Made by a program: the position numbers and the translations under genes. A stretch of 64,000 bases of DNA from Argyresthia goedartella (lineage: Eukaryota > Arthropoda > Insecta > Lepidoptera > Argyresthiidae), in contig OX463813.1 of the NCBI GenBank assembly GCA_949825045.1, positions 496,001 through 560,000 on the forward strand, in the 5' to 3' direction. The notes under the pieces were generated by a model. That model was not told the origin of the DNA. It saw only the letters and a program-made list of their open reading frames with translations, and made no database searches. Positions within the stretch are counted from its first letter, which is position 1. Every line of letters begins with the position of its first letter. Positions 39,532 through 49,975 of this stretch are shown here, one piece after another.

Positions 39532-40860
39532 TTATTCGCTTTCTGATGTATGTTCTTCCGAACTTGAGGTTTCGCAGGTGTTTATGATGACCGGATACAC
39601 AGGGTGGGATAAAAACTCGTTCTCCACTTTGATAACATGCTCACAAGCATTTTTCCAAAGCGTAGGATTCGTCATTTCTACTATAGTTCTTAAATTTTGA
39701 ATAACTGAATCACCTACTGTTGGTGTAATGTTCGTCTTCCGAATTTGTTTCTTGATATAACTCCACATAAGCTCGATTGGGTTCAGCACACAATAATAGG
39801 GAGGAAGCCTCAATATTTCATGTCCAGCCTCAGCCGCTATTTTGTCGACGAAGTATTTCTTTTCAAATTTTTGACTTTGTACAATTTCCAACAATTTCTT
39901 AACAGTTGTTTTCTCAGGTATAGTAATATGATGCTTTCTCAAAAATGCTATTATGTCAGGTTTTCTTGTATTAGTGTTGGGAATCTTTTCCTCTTGGCGG
40001 CTATGATAAGACGCATTATCCATGACGGTAACGCTATTGGCAGGGATGTTGGGTAAAAGCTGTTCCACGAACCATTTTTCGAACAACTCCGAACACATAT
40101 CTTCGTGATAGTCTGCACTTGAATTTTTCAGATGTTTGCTCGAAACAAGAAGAGCCCGTTGAATCCAACCATTTTCAGTGCCTGCGTGCAGTATAATTAA
40201 ACGTTTGCCTCTTGAACATGGAGTATTTGTCGCACAATTTTGAGAGTCATCCCTGTATCTTTTTTTCAGTGTGTCGTGGGTATCAAACCAAGTTTCATCC
40301 AAATATACAATAATTTTTCCAGTAGACCTCTTCAATCGTATTTCGGTAATAAATTCTTCTCTTAATTTTTTAAGCCGTGATGTTTCCATAATGATTCTCC
40401 TTTCGTTTAACTTTCCATATTTAAAACCAAGTTTTCGTAAAAGTCTCCATAGTGTAGTTTCTGAATAAGGAAATCCCACTTCGCTTGCTAGTAATGATCG
40501 ATGAATCTCGGTGAGCGTTGGAACTTCATTTTTTCTATAAAAGTCGTACACAGTTCTTTTCACAACATCTTCTGTAAAATTGTCAATTTTTTTAAAAGAA
40601 GCTTTTACTCGTTTTCGCGGTAGGTATCTTGGTCCTGATGAGAGTGAAGAGACAATCCTTTTAACTGTCCTTTCCGGAACACTGGTGAATATAGACGTTT
40701 CTTTAATTAATTTTTTTTTACCCATTCGATTTAACAAAGTTTTATAAACACTTATCACCACATCTTGGGCGTCCTTGCATAAAAATCTTCTCTTACGTTG
40801 CTGCAAACTAACGTCACCACTGGACGGGTTACTTGTGGGTGTTTCCCAAGGTCGAAACAT
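39532..40860 (-). CDS. IS630/Tc1/mariner-type transposase with DD81E spacing
   Basis: 442 codons from ATG at 40858-40860, no stop. The N-terminal third is helix-turn-helix-like and basic (SVPERTVKRIVSSLSSGPRY, then LTEIHRSLLASEVGFPYSET, TLWRLLRKLGFKYGK). The DDE_3 core follows: IIVYLDETWFDTHDTLKK (Asp 1), NSVTVMDNASYHSRQEEK (Asp 2), LPPYYCVLNPIELMWSYIKK (Glu). By my count 81 residues separate Asp 2 and Glu, far more than the 34-41 of classic Tc1 or mariner enzymes and close to the reported DD82E 'Sailor' type. The acidic C-terminus is ESSSEEHTSESE-like. Cut-and-paste activity looks possible. Confidence 0.9.
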   Translation of the reverse strand: MFRPWETPTSNPSSGDVSLQQRKRRFLCKDAQDVVISVYKTLLNRMGKKKLIKETSIFTSVPERTVKRIVSSLSSGPRYLPRKRVKASFKKIDNFTEDVVKRTVYDFYRKNEVPTLTEIHRSLLASEVGFPYSETTLWRLLRKLGFKYGKLNERRIIMETSRLKKLREEFITEIRLKRSTGKIIVYLDETWFDTHDTLKKRYRDDSQNCATNTPCSRGKRLIILHAGTENGWIQRALLVSSKHLKNSSADYHEDMCSELFEKWFVEQLLPNIPANSVTVMDNASYHSRQEEKIPNTNTRKPDIIAFLRKHHITIPEKTTVKKLLEIVQSQKFEKKYFVDKIAAEAGHEILRLPPYYCVLNPIELMWSYIKKQIRKTNITPTVGDSVIQNLRTIVEMTNPTLWKNACEHVIKVENEFLSHPVYPVIINTCETSSSEEHTSESE

Positions 40861-41052
40861 AATTATTTGCTGCAGGTATACGTGTAATCACAAATGTGGT
40901 CAGATGACAACTAACATGAAATATTGTTTACGTTGATTACTAGGTTAAACGATCAAGATCATTAGGTTGCATGTAAAATACCACGCCGCAAAAGGGTCTG
41001 GCCAGGTATCTTTTGTTATCACTAATCCTATTGTTAACGCCTAATGACCGTC

Positions 41053-41087
41053 TCAAGTGCATCGGGCCATGGTACATGAAATGGAGT
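41053..41087 (-). repeat. Right terminal inverted repeat
   Basis: Inverted partner of 39242-39275; the reverse complement starts ACTCCATTTCATGTACCATG. Confidence 0.88.
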
Positions 41088-41088
41088 G

Positions 41089-41516
41089 TATATATTGAGT
41101 CTATTTATTTTGCAACGAAAAGTGTGGGGCGTGTTCCACTCACTCTATGTGTATCTTTTACTTTGTTCTCACGTATTATGAGACGTCATTTCTGTCTAAT
41201 TCGACTTTCGATTTATATCTGCTTTTATCTATGTTTATTTTGTTTTCATGTTTACGAAACGGAACGAAATGTAGATCACGTCCCATTCAAACTACAACAA
41301 CTTCGTTTCACGGTCCGGCTTGTTCGTTTTTAGTGTGTTGTCTCTCAAACTGTGTAATGTGTAATGGTGTAATGGATTCCTTTCCCAGCAACCCCAGTGT
41401 GACTGGGTTCAGGCTTTTAGTATTTTAATTAATTTAGAGTTATACCTCGTAAGGCGAGGATTATAGATTAGTTTTATATTTATTTTATAACTATTGTAGT
41501 ATATTTATTTTATTTT
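41089..41516. other. No clear gene; possible 5' end of LINE-1fam
   Basis: The AT-rich stretch leading into the LINE endonuclease frame. It may be the 5' UTR of that LINE, because the copy that follows is the most 5'-complete in the window, but no other copy extends here for comparison. Confidence 0.4.
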
Positions 41517-43827
41517 ATGGATATCATATATAATTTTACAGATAGCATTTTCACATGTTCTTCCACCGGTGACTCTCTTGGTGCAGGAAGTGCCGACTCC
41601 CTGGCGGACGCCTCACTGTCCAGCAACCTGAAACGCGTGTTCACGCAGTCGGAGTTAAATTTCAATGTCGTACATATTATCGCCCAAAGTATTCCTGCTA
41701 GCTGTGCTGACCTCCTTGAAGCTTTCAGCGATCAGAATATACATGGAGTTCTTGTCTCAGAATCCTCTCTCAAACCATCTCTTCCTTCCTCCTTATATTC
41801 TCTGCCAGGATTCAGGCTCTATCGCAACGATAGGACGGGTAAAGCTGATGGCGGCGTTGCAATCTACTTACGTTCTGACATTCCTTGTTCGGCTGAGCAT
41901 CTCTTCCTTGAGGTCAGCTTGCTTCACAAAAATTTTCTTCTGGGTGTTTATTATAGCCCCTCACTCCGCATCGATTACTTTGAATCTTTTGAAAAGCTAC
42001 TATGTGACTTGACCCCTCTCTATAGTGACACTCTCATCCTCGGGGATTTTAACACCTTGTAAATTCCTTCAACTTACATATTCTTCCCGTCAGCGCTACT
42101 CACTTTCAACCACATTGTACTCCCTCCTTACTCGATCTCATGATCATCTCCAACACAGCCAAGGTGGTTTCTCATGGTCAGCTTACCGCTCCGTTCTCTT
42201 ATCACGACCTGCTTTATCTTTCATACGGTGTTAGGCCCCCTTAGCGCAAAACCAAATTTCTGGATATTTGGAGCTTCAAAGGTGTGGACCTCGACTCCCT
42301 TAAATCCGATGCCTCATCTGTTGATTGGAACCCTGTCATGAGTTGTGAGAACGTTGATGACAAAATCCTGAAGTTCATCTCAATTGTCCTTGGGCTTTTC
42401 GACAAGCATGCACCAATGAAAAAAGTCAGGGTCAAACATCTTCCTGCCCCGTGGCTGACCGACGCCATCAAGCGTTTAATGGCAAAAAGAAATCATGCAA
42501 AAGGGCGATATAAGAGGGACCCGACCAACGACAATCTTCTAGCTTTTAAACGCCTCCGTAACCTGTGCAACCGCATGTGCCGCGATGCCAAGTGACGCCA
42601 CATCCACTAGAGATGTACACTCCAGCTCAAGTATGGAAGTTCCTTAAAACCATTGGTGTTGGCAAGTCCCAGGAATCTTAACGTTCTCAACCAGTTTTTT
42701 TCTTCTCAAGTCGTGATGGACCCTACCACTAAGGAGGCAACCCTTCATTGTCTACTTTCGAGGGCTGCAGTCTGCACCTCACCGTTTAACTTTAAGGTTG
42801 TTGGAATCGGTGCAGTTAGAAAGGCAGTGCTAGCTATCACATCTAAAGCTGCTGGTGGCGATAACGTCAGCCATCAGATGATCCACAGCGTCCTTGAGGA
42901 GATGCTTCCTCCAATTACCCACATCTACAATTTCTCTCTCTAGGTAAGCTCCTTTCCTAGTCTGTGGAAGAAATCACTCGTTATCCCACTGACAAAAAAT
43001 CCAATCCCTCCTCCTTCAAAGATTATAGGCCCATATCTATCTTACCCATTCTCTCCAAAGTCATTGAATCCATAGTCCACTCCCAACTCTCTTCCTACCT
43101 TTCATCAAACAAACTTCTCAATCCTTTCCAACCTGGGTTCAGACCAGGCCATAGTACTACGACAGCTCTCTTAAAAGTCAGTGATGACATACAGCTAGCC
43201 ATGGATCAGAAGTTGGTCACGGTCCTAGCCCTGCTTGACTTCAGTAATGCCTTTAACTGCGTCGATTTTGAGATTCTGGTCGCTATATTGAGCTCACTGA
43301 ATGTCTCCGTCCATGCTGCTAACTGGTTCCACTCATACCTGAGAGGTCATCAGCAACGCATTAAGTCTGAAAAGACCGAAACTCAATGGTGTGATCTTTC
43401 TTCAGGAGTGCCTCAAGGTGGTATTCTCTCTCCTATTTTCAGTCTTCATCAACTGTATCTCCGACGTTATCTCTTCTTCGTATCATCTGTATGCAGATGA
43501 TCTCCAAATTTATCGCCACTTTTGCCCCTGCGATGTAGCCTCAACCGTGGAGGCACTGAATGCTGACCTCGAGAACATGAAAGACTGGGCCTTATCATAC
43601 GGGCTGTTGGTAAACCCGACCAAATCACAAGCCATGCTTTTAGGAACCAGGCACACGCTTTCCTTGATACAAAAACATATCGTTCCTGTGTCATATAATG
43701 GCATCACAATAGAGTATACAGATCAGGCGAAAAACCTTGGGGTTATTTTTGACAACCTGCTGTCTTGGTCTCCACATGTCAGCGAGGTCAGCAGACGGGT
43801 CTTTGCGTCTTTTCACTCCCTCAGGCG
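41517..43827 (+). pseudogene. LINE-1fam copy, most 5'-complete, many breaks
   Basis: 41517-42062 holds the endonuclease start (FNVVHIIAQSIPASCADLLE, RNDRTGKADGGVAIYLRSD, LILGDFNT); His replaces the usual pattern's Asn in HIIAQS. A deletion then breaks the frame after GDFNT. Later pieces (42284-42595 linker, 42653-42943, 42964-43500 RT with FQPGFRPGHSTTTALLKV and LALLDFSNAFNCVDFEIL, 43391-43843 with LYADDLQIYRHF) are in several frames. It ends abruptly at 43827, where the Pao B LTR begins. A tail-like GAATTATGAATTATGAA at 46077-46093 beyond Pao B may be its displaced 3' end. Confidence 0.82.
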
Positions 43828-43988
43828 TGTAATAATGTTATAACTGAGACGAAGTATGTAGTTGGAGATGAGCGTGTTTATTCGTTGTGTGGGCACTTAT
43901 ATACCTATCTTATTGCTAACACAGCACTACGTACATTATGTCGTAGTTCACTCTAACATCTAGCCTATTGCATGTACGACCATACTAC
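43828..43988 (-). repeat. 3' LTR of Pao B
   Basis: Shares CTAGCCTATTGCATGTACGA, TATTGCTAACACAGCACT (one change) and CACTTATATACCTA with 20048-20211. Ends TGTAATAATG against TGTAATACAC in Pao A. Confidence 0.75.
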
Positions 43989-45895
43989 CCCTCCCCTTTA
44001 ACTTCCTTCACCCTCGGGGTAGCGAAAGAAAAATAATTTCTCAACAAAGAAATTATTTTTCAAACCTAAATGGTATGATCGTACCTACGTTACAATATTA
44101 TGAAATCCTACTCTACCTAACTGCATTGCATAAAAGTGCAAGGCAGAGCTATTGTAAAAATGCTGACAAGTTACCTAGAGTTAGACTGCTGTACGTTATT
44201 GACAAATTTTTGAACAAAATAATGACCTAGATAATTGCTAATTACCTGCTATTAATTTATATACCTGAATTTTTAAAACACCTATAATTTTGGATAAATA
44301 ATAATAAACACTACATTTAATTAAACAAATAAACACATCAAATATCTGTTAATAAAATAACTCATCATATTAATCATCTGTCTCTAACACTTTATTAATT
44401 CTTTCTTACCAAATTTCTGTTCTATAATCTAAGCATAATACCAATTAAACTCAACATTACGTATATACTAAGTGATCCTATAATTTATTTTCTCGACTTT
44501 AATATTTAATTATGAATTTACACAAAATTAACTTTTCACAGAATTTTTCCTGTTCTAAAGTAATTATTACTTTCACATTTCATTTTACTCATGATTATAC
44601 GTATTTGAAAAGAATTATAGTCGCTAGTTACCTAGTGTCACATTAAAACCCAACTTTTTCAGAATTTCAAAAATAAAATAATATGATCGAATACTTATAT
44701 ATATAGCGAATATTTTCTATGTAACTTCCTATTGTGGTATCGGTACTATTCTTTCACACGAACTTTTCAAATACTCATTTCATACATACTTTTACACTTC
44801 GGTTTTTAACCCATATTGAGCATCCTGTGGTTCTCTGTTAACTACTCTGATTACCAACAAAATATACTCTAGGAAGAAAGATTTATTGTAACTCCTGGTT
44901 AGTTACTCCTTTTGTCAGTCAAATCTCCTTAACCTATCGTGTCCTCTATCATTCATTCTATTCTTGTATACTATTACTACTAATGCCTTACTAAGCCAAG
45001 GAGTCCTCTGCTCCTGGCCACTATCACTGAGGTATCTCCTAATTAAGTCTTTCACCGAGGGCACGACAGTCCAAACACTATGAGCAAGAACATAATTCTC
45101 CTACATTATACATACATCCTGAGGGCATGGTCATCCTTCATATTGGCATATCAGGCCACTTATTCTCTACACCTGTAATAGGGGGATAGAGCTGCTACAA
45201 TTTAAGACAATGGCCTCCAATCTGTCTATATGACTAGAAGGAATAGCTCCCTATCTCCTATAAATCAATAAAGTACCGTTCCATAATAATTCGCAACATA
45301 AAATATACTATGTACTAACGTAATTCATTTACTTTAAATCTTTACTTTCAATTATTATCATTAAGCCATCGGTCTTTTCCACTTGACCTAGAAATTATTC
45401 TGCAGTCATTCAACTCGGAATGCACTGTATTAGCGATACGTAATTACCTACTCGTATGCTATTTTTTAACTTTACTTTGATTTTATAAGATTATGAATTT
45501 ACTAATTATTTACTCATGACTGTGACACTAGACATTACAAGCATAAATCTTAGGTAAAGCTTTGATAATAAAAAAAAATAAAAATATATTATGTTCCTAA
45601 TCCTGCCTGAAGTAATTAACTGATTTAACTCACAGTAACAACATTTCGTCGAAGTTGGTCGCTCGTTGCTAGTCATCGACGCGTGGATGGTGATGACGTC
45701 AGCTGTGCGGACGTGACGTACGTTGATACTGGCTGGACATCGCACGAAGATGCACTTGGCTGGTCATCTTCTTGAGTTGGACCGGGATAACCCTGATTCC
45801 TCTTCGATCCGGGATAACCCTGAATCTATACGAGCCGGGATACCCTGACTCCTCGTCCGGTCGCAGTTATTCTTCTTGAAAATATAATTATTTGG
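43828..45895 (-). mobile_element. Pao B, internally deleted relative of Pao A
   Basis: A 161-bp LTR-like segment (43828-43988) aligns with the Pao A LTR and is preceded, on the element's strand, by AAAGGGGAGGG, a polypurine tract, so it is the 3' LTR. 45206-45865 matches the 5' internal region of Pao A (18400-18620 plus 19165-19530), without the solo LTR. No gag-pol survives: 43989-45205 is AT-rich with no ORF or domain I can recognise. The 5' LTR is missing; the repeat at 45896 adjoins instead. It interrupts a LINE-1fam copy. Confidence 0.7.
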
Positions 45896-46093
45896 ATAAT
45901 CAATCTGTGGGAGTTTCTACGCCCTTCTTCTCCCACAGTGGTCCAATGTAGAGAAGAGGCAAAATTGACGTTTGCTAAGTATATGTAAATATCTACAGTA
46001 ATAAAGTACTTTGACTTTGACATATGATTTCTCCTAATTTAACCTTTTAAATTGAATAAGTATGTGTGCAATAAAGAATTATGAATTATGAAA
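45896..46093. repeat. Second copy of hairpin repeat plus LINE tail
   Basis: 45898-46022 repeats the CTGTGGGAG...CTCCCACAG hairpin unit of 38498-38634, ending AATAAAGTACTTTGACTTTG. After 40 bp comes GCAATAAAGAATTATGAATT, the LINE-1fam tail, without any LINE body. The stretch 46094-46329 holds nothing I recognise. Confidence 0.65.
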
Positions 46094-46294
46094 GAATAGA
46101 GACTTCTGAATTAGGGATCCCTATACACATATTCTTCTTTACAATATAATTATTAGTATAAGTATAGTTTAATTTCATCACAATGTACCTGTCGTGGGAA
46201 TATTTGATTTTCTATGTACGGCCTTTCTTCACTTGATGGCAGTATTCTATGACGGCGCCGTCCAGAGCGGTGACATAATGATATTCCGCAACCT

Positions 46295-48313
46295 ATGCAT
46301 ACATGGGTCGCATGGGTGTACTCTGAGTCGGCAGAACATCTTTTCCTTGAAATGTGTCTTCACCATAATAAAGTTCTGCTCGGTGTTCTCTACAGTCCCT
46401 CTCTTCACATTGATTACTTCGATACATTCGAGTCTCTGCTCAATGAGCTGACTCCTCTTTATGATAACACTCTCATCCTCGGCGATTTTAATACTTGTCT
46501 TATTAAGAATGACTCTCGCTCTGCCCAACTCCAGGCCATTATCAATTCTTTCAATTTGCATATTCTTCCTCTCAACGCTACTCATTTTCAGCCCCATTGC
46601 ACTCCATCTCTTCTCGATATCATGATAACCTCTAATGTAGACAAAGTTGCTGTCCATGGTCAATTTAACTCTCCTTTCTCTTTCCATGACCTAGTGTATC
46701 TATCGTACAAGGTTAGGCCTCCTAAAAGCAGAGGTAAATTCATTTTTGCTCGTAGTTTTAGGGGTATAGACCCCACTTTCCTAAAGTCTGATGCCGCCTC
46801 GATTGATTGGTCACCTGTCATCACTAGTGAGACCGTTGACGACAAGATTCACCATTTCAACACAATTATTCTGGGACTCTACGATAAGCACGCACCAGTA
46901 AAAAAGGTTCGAGTAAAACATCTCCGTGCGCCCTGGTTCTCTGATCCCATTAAGCGATTGATGGCAAAGAAGAACAGAGCCAAAAGCCTCTACAAAAAGG
47001 ACCCTACTGATGAAAACTTTGCTGCCTTCAAATGTCTCCGCAATCGGTGTAACCATATGTGTCGCGCTGCCAAGCGCCGCCATATCTATGAGTGCATCGA
47101 AAATTATACCCCGGCTCAAGTGTGGAAGTTCCTTAGAACCCTTGGTGTTGGCAAGTCCCAGAATCAATTGGTTGGTGATGTCGATCTCAATGGTCTTAAT
47201 AGTTTCTTCTCCGACCCTCCTGTTGTAATGAATCCCTCTGTTAAAGATGCCACCCTGCATTCTCTGCGCTCCAAGCCATCTCCCACCACCACTCCATTCG
47301 ACTTCAGTCTTATCGAAATTGACACGGTTAAGAAGACAGTGCTTGCCATCTCCTCAAAAGCTGTGGGTGAAGACAGTATCAGCTCGAGAATGATCAACAG
47401 CATCCTTGATTTCCTCCTACCTGCCATTACGCACATTGTTAACTTCTCTCTAGCTCAGTGTTCTTTTCCTAATGTGTGGAAAAAGGCGTTAGTTATCCCT
47501 CTTCCCAAAACCTCAAATCCATCTTCATTTAAAGATTATCGTCCAATATCTATCCTGCCTTTCCTTTCCAAAGTCCTTGAATCGATTGTTGAATCTTCCT
47601 ATCTTTCCTCTAACAGGCTGTTGAATCATTCCGCTGCGAGCTGTCAATTAGTACAGACGTATCACTGGTTATTATTAAACTATATACCCACATTACTGAA
47701 CTTTTACAAAATGACTTTAAAAAAGTGCTCAACATGTAACAAAAACATTACTAAAAAAGCCCCTGGAATAGAGTGCAGCAGATGTGAGAAGTGTGTGCAT
47801 GCAACCACCGAATGCGCCAACATCTCAACCAAGCAGATTGATGCACTGCGCGCCACCAACGGTCTAGAATGGAGCTGCGAGGAGTGCCTGGGAGGTATGT
47901 CAAAACGTTCCTCTTTCTTCATACCCGACGATGAGCCGGATACTGACAATGACGAGGCAAGAAAATCCGTCACCATTGATGTCAATGAACTGCTGACTAA
48001 CATCACATTCGAAATGAGAAAAACTATAAAGCAAGCATTAGAAAGCTTCCAAACCTCCCTCGAATTTATTAGCGATCAGGTGTCTGGACTAGAAGAGACC
48101 CTCAGAAGCCAGAACACGAAGATTAAACAACTAGAAAATAAAAATATAGACCTAACAAACCTTAACAAGAATCTTGAATTGAGAATCTGCGCAATGGAAC
48201 AGCGACAGCATGCATTTGAACAACAACAACTATCAACATCGCTGGAAATAGCTGGATTACCGAAAACGGCCGAACAGGAAGACGTATCTTTACTGATAAA
48301 GACAGTAGCGTGA
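46295..48313 (+). pseudogene. Chimeric ORF: LINE-1fam endonuclease/RT joined to LINE-B ORF1
   Basis: A single 672-codon frame with no stop. Residues 1-12 are unrelated leader; 13-447 are LINE-1fam endonuclease and RT start. At about residue 447 it crosses into LINE-B's 5' non-coding sequence (LNHSAASCQLVQTYHWLLLN) and continues in frame into LINE-B ORF1 (MTLKKCSTCNKNITKKAPGI, a PHD-like finger, and an acidic and coiled-coil part). The fusion is a product of insertion, not a host gene. It lacks RT catalytic motifs. Confidence 0.85.
46330..47634 (+). mobile_element. LINE-1fam copy, 5' half (continues at 52669)
   Basis: The best-preserved LINE-1fam endonuclease/RT stretch. It reads EHLFLEMCLHHNKVLLGVLY, LILGDFNTCLIKNDSRSAQL, RVKHLRAPWFSDPIKRLMAK, VWKFLRTLGVGKS, KALVIPLPKTSNPSSFKDYR and stops at SNRLLN. 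The next residues of the family (FQSGFRPGHST) appear at 52675, so LINE-B and another fragment are inserted between. ATTCC at the left junction (47635-47639) and again near 52671-52675 is a probable target duplication. Confidence 0.85.
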
Positions 48314-48691
48314 AAGTTAGATGTCAACGCAAACGACGTTATGACTGCCCGTCGCTCTGCACCCCGTAAAGAGAAACCGGGAATAATCCTCTGCGAAATG
48401 CGTTCGAAATCTAGCCGCGATCAGTGGGTGAACTCTAGCAGAGACAAGGAGCCTACAGTGGGAAACATCCTCGGTTCGTCCGCTTCAACGGAGTCATCAG
48501 CAGACCGTGTCTACATCAGGGAAGCATTATCTCACAACACCAAGACGCTGCTTTATCTAGCCGGTACAAAACTACGCCCGACCTTTCAATATGTGTGGTG
48601 TAAAGAAGGAAAGATATTAGCACGAAAAAATAAGGACGCCAAAGCTATCCCAATATTCTCAGTGAAAGACATTGACATGTTACTCCAATAA
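47711..48691 (+). pseudogene. LINE-B ORF1 (PHD-like finger and coiled coil)
   Basis: Starts MTLKKCSTCNKNI at ATG 47711. Cys-rich finger CSTCN...CSRCEKCVHATTEC...WSCEECLGG; acidic spacer; then a heptad-rich segment (IKQLENKNIDLTNLNKNLEL). After a TGA at 48311-48313 the same frame continues as KLDVNANDVMTARRSAPRKE, the RRM-like C-terminal part, ending at 48691. One nonsense mutation is the only break. It would bind LINE RNA. Confidence 0.82.
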
Positions 48692-48766
48692 TATCCTTAT
48701 TTCACAACTTATCTATCCTAAGTTCTATACCTAAAATTCAACGCATCAATAGCAGAAAACGCCAAT

Positions 48767-49905
48767 ATGGCTGAATTATTTAATTGTTCAAACATAAACC
48801 ACTTTTTCCAAGTCTTACCTCAAAAATGCATTCGTCTATCATGTATTCATGTAAACATAAGATCGATGTTGAAAAACTTTAACAAACTTGTTCAAATAAT
48901 AGATAGTTGTCCAAATAATATAGATATAGTAACAGTTACCGAGGCAGGTATTTCAGATGAAATCTCAAATATTTTCCAAATCTCTGGCTATACTATGCAT
49001 ACGCGATTACGTAATCATCAAAAAGGAGGTGGCATAATCATGTACATTCGTAATTATCTCAAATTCACACTAAAATCTAAAATAACCCACACTTTTGAAA
49101 ACATCACTGGCATTGTTAAATCACCCACAAATGAACTACTAACAGTCTGTATAATCTATCGTCCACCACATAAAAATAAAATAATCTTTAATAATGAACT
49201 ACACCATTTACTCTCGTGCTTCACAGATTCTAAGTGCCTTATTTTAATGGGTGATATCAACATCGATCTTAAGCTAAACAGTACTCACAGAAATTCTTAT
49301 ATAGACATGCTATCTGTGTGTGGTCTAACGTGTGGCATCACCGACTACACCCGCATTGAAACGCGCCGTGATAAGATAACAAAATCTTGCGTTGGCCACA
49401 TTTTTATTCGTTATCACACGTTAGATGCATACACAGCGGCAGTCGATACTGTGCTGGCTAATCACCGCGTCACGATACCTACCTTTGTTGGCTCGCCTCC
49501 GCCCGGCAGGGTTCACATACAGGGTGACGAAAAGGATAAATGTACTCAGATAGTAGATCGTGACAAGTTCTTAAAATATTTGAACAATATTGACTGGAAC
49601 CGTTCAGCCAATATGAATACAGCTAAGGATATCTTTGAATTTATCAAAGAATCGTTTCAATTAGCCATACAATTATCCACAAAAACCAAGAAAAAGCGTG
49701 ATCATATTAGAAGTCGGGAACCGTGGATAAACAAAAATATCCTAAACCTGAGTGAAAAAAGAGATATTCTCTTTGGTCTCTGGAGAAAAAACCCAACAAA
49801 TCACGACCTTAGACTGCAATATAATAAAATTCGAAATAAAACTAACAAAATCATTGAATTTTACAGAAACCTATACTATCAAAATAAAATCAAAGATATA
49901 AAATA
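48767..49905 (+). pseudogene. LINE-B ORF2: endonuclease domain
   Basis: Starts at ATG 48767. Apurinic-type endonuclease motifs: CIHVNIRSMLKNFNKLVQI, IVTVTEAGISDE (Glu), HQKGGGIIMYIRNYL, YRPPHKNK, LILMGDINIDLKLNS (Asp, Asn). The last motif reads SCVGHIFIRY where the family has a D-H pair, so the catalytic Asp appears changed to Gly. A linker follows (REPWINKNILNLSEKRDILF). The frame ends artificially at the inverted duplication. Confidence 0.83.
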
Positions 49906-49963
49906 AAGATCTTTGATTTTATTTTGATAGTATAGGTTTCTGTAAAATTCAATGATTTTGTTA
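49843..49963. repeat. Perfect 55-bp inverted duplication in LINE-B ORF2
   Basis: Arms 49843-49897 and 49909-49963 are exact reverse complements around an 11-nt loop (ATAAAATAAAG). The left arm is normal coding sequence (IIEFYRNLYYQNKIK); the right arm is its inverted copy and destroys the frame. Coding sequence resumes at about 49985 (WRIINSICGRT). Confidence 0.92.
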
Positions 49964-49975
49964 TACCAAATACCA

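Larger units (their letters stand above)
39242..41088 (-). mobile_element. Tc1/mariner-group transposon, apparently complete
   Basis: An 1847-bp element between TA dinucleotides (39240-39241 and 41089-41090), with about 34-bp terminal inverted repeats (CTCTATTTCATATACCATGG at left; inverted CTCCATTTCATGTACCATGG at right, continuing CCCGATGCACTTGA on both). One intact transposase ORF occupies the middle on the minus strand. The TIRs differ at about three positions. Nothing is nested in it, so it is among the younger arrivals. Confidence 0.88.

Noticed and set aside
47760..47900. Host PHD-finger chromatin protein
   Set aside because: The finger is followed by coiled coil and ORF1 C-terminal sequence and then by LINE ORF2, as in CR1-type elements.
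46295..48313. Host gene with RT and PHD-like domains
   Set aside because: The two halves belong to two LINE families, and the LINE-1fam half resumes after LINE-B at 52669.
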